The notes under the pieces are model-generated. The model was not told the DNA's origin. It did not search any database and was given only the letters and a program-made list of their open reading frames with translations. A stretch of DNA of 64,000 nucleotides from Flagellimonas lutaonensis (GTDB lineage Bacteria > Bacteroidota > Bacteroidia > Flavobacteriales > Flavobacteriaceae). The position numbers and the translations under genes are program-made. The stretch spans positions 3,150,001 to 3,214,000 of the forward strand of contig NZ_CP011071.1 of the NCBI RefSeq assembly GCF_000963865.1, given 5' to 3'. This document shows, piece after piece, positions 63,901-64,000 of this stretch. Every line of letters begins with the position of its first letter. Within the stretch, counting starts at the first letter, position 1.

Positions 63901-64000
63901 GGTCTGGGCAATGTTTGTTTTTATTTGTAAGAGGCATTAATTATAAGCAGCTACTCAATTATGTTCCAATGGTAAAAAGTATAGATTACCTCCCATTGTT

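Overview
The window looks like a chromosomal segment of a marine-type member of the Flavobacteriaceae (Bacteroidota). I infer this from promoter elements of the form TAnnTTTG, the lack of clear Shine-Dalgarno sites, the order ftsK-lolA-lptF/G-ribBA, a one-chain serine dehydratase, TilS next to DsbD, and small families I know from Flavobacteriia (DUF6952-like, DUF5777-like, DUF4252-like). One tRNA gene (Ser-UGA) and no rRNA genes were seen.

Layout. 1-10.9 kb: penicillin acylase (cut by the window edge), dsbD, tilS, pabB, an FMN reductase, a membrane acyltransferase, a YegP-like protein, lipoamide dehydrogenase. 11-14.5 kb: an Lrp/AsnC regulator divergent from a methionine gamma-lyase-like enzyme, followed by an NhaC-family transporter. 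14.6-16.8 kb: a peroxide-defence and thiol cluster (2-Cys peroxiredoxin, thioredoxin, Tpx) plus DgkA. 16.8-22.5 kb: ftsK-lolA-lptF/G-ribBA, where the cyclohydrolase half of RibBA has lost its zinc cysteines. 22.5-27.4 kb: a 199-bp structured element, a DegT aminotransferase, a TauE permease, tRNA-Ser, a PfkB kinase and a membrane-bound LytTR regulator. 27.6-33.6 kb: a run of exported redox-type proteins in which a YceI / OB-fold / DUF5777-like trio occurs twice; the second YceI copy carries an in-frame stop. 33.8-40.7 kb: a PD40 protein, a LuxR-type response regulator with Glu in place of the phosphoacceptor Asp, DnaK, serine dehydratase and a thioredoxin-like protein.

40.87-45.87 kb is the most unusual part. 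Four AT-rich one-gene units, all on the + strand, are separated by long palindromic sites ending in GTTRGSY-like cores. In three of the four units the 7-bp core at the left end is the exact reverse complement of the core at the right end. This is the hallmark of integron gene cassettes with attC sites. No integrase is present in the window, so this would be an orphan cassette cluster (CALIN-like). An IS256-family element has inserted at the first base pairs of one attC-like site and altered the end of a cassette gene.

45.9-61.6 kb is mostly ordinary core metabolism and housekeeping: panB, an RluA-family pseudouridine synthase, leuA (short form), pheT, an ABC-F ATPase, a TalC-type transaldolase, an SDR, and several lipoproteins. 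61.8-63.9 kb is a decayed zone: a pseudogene next to its intact paralogue, a second broken gene, and a Gly-rich frameshifted remnant.
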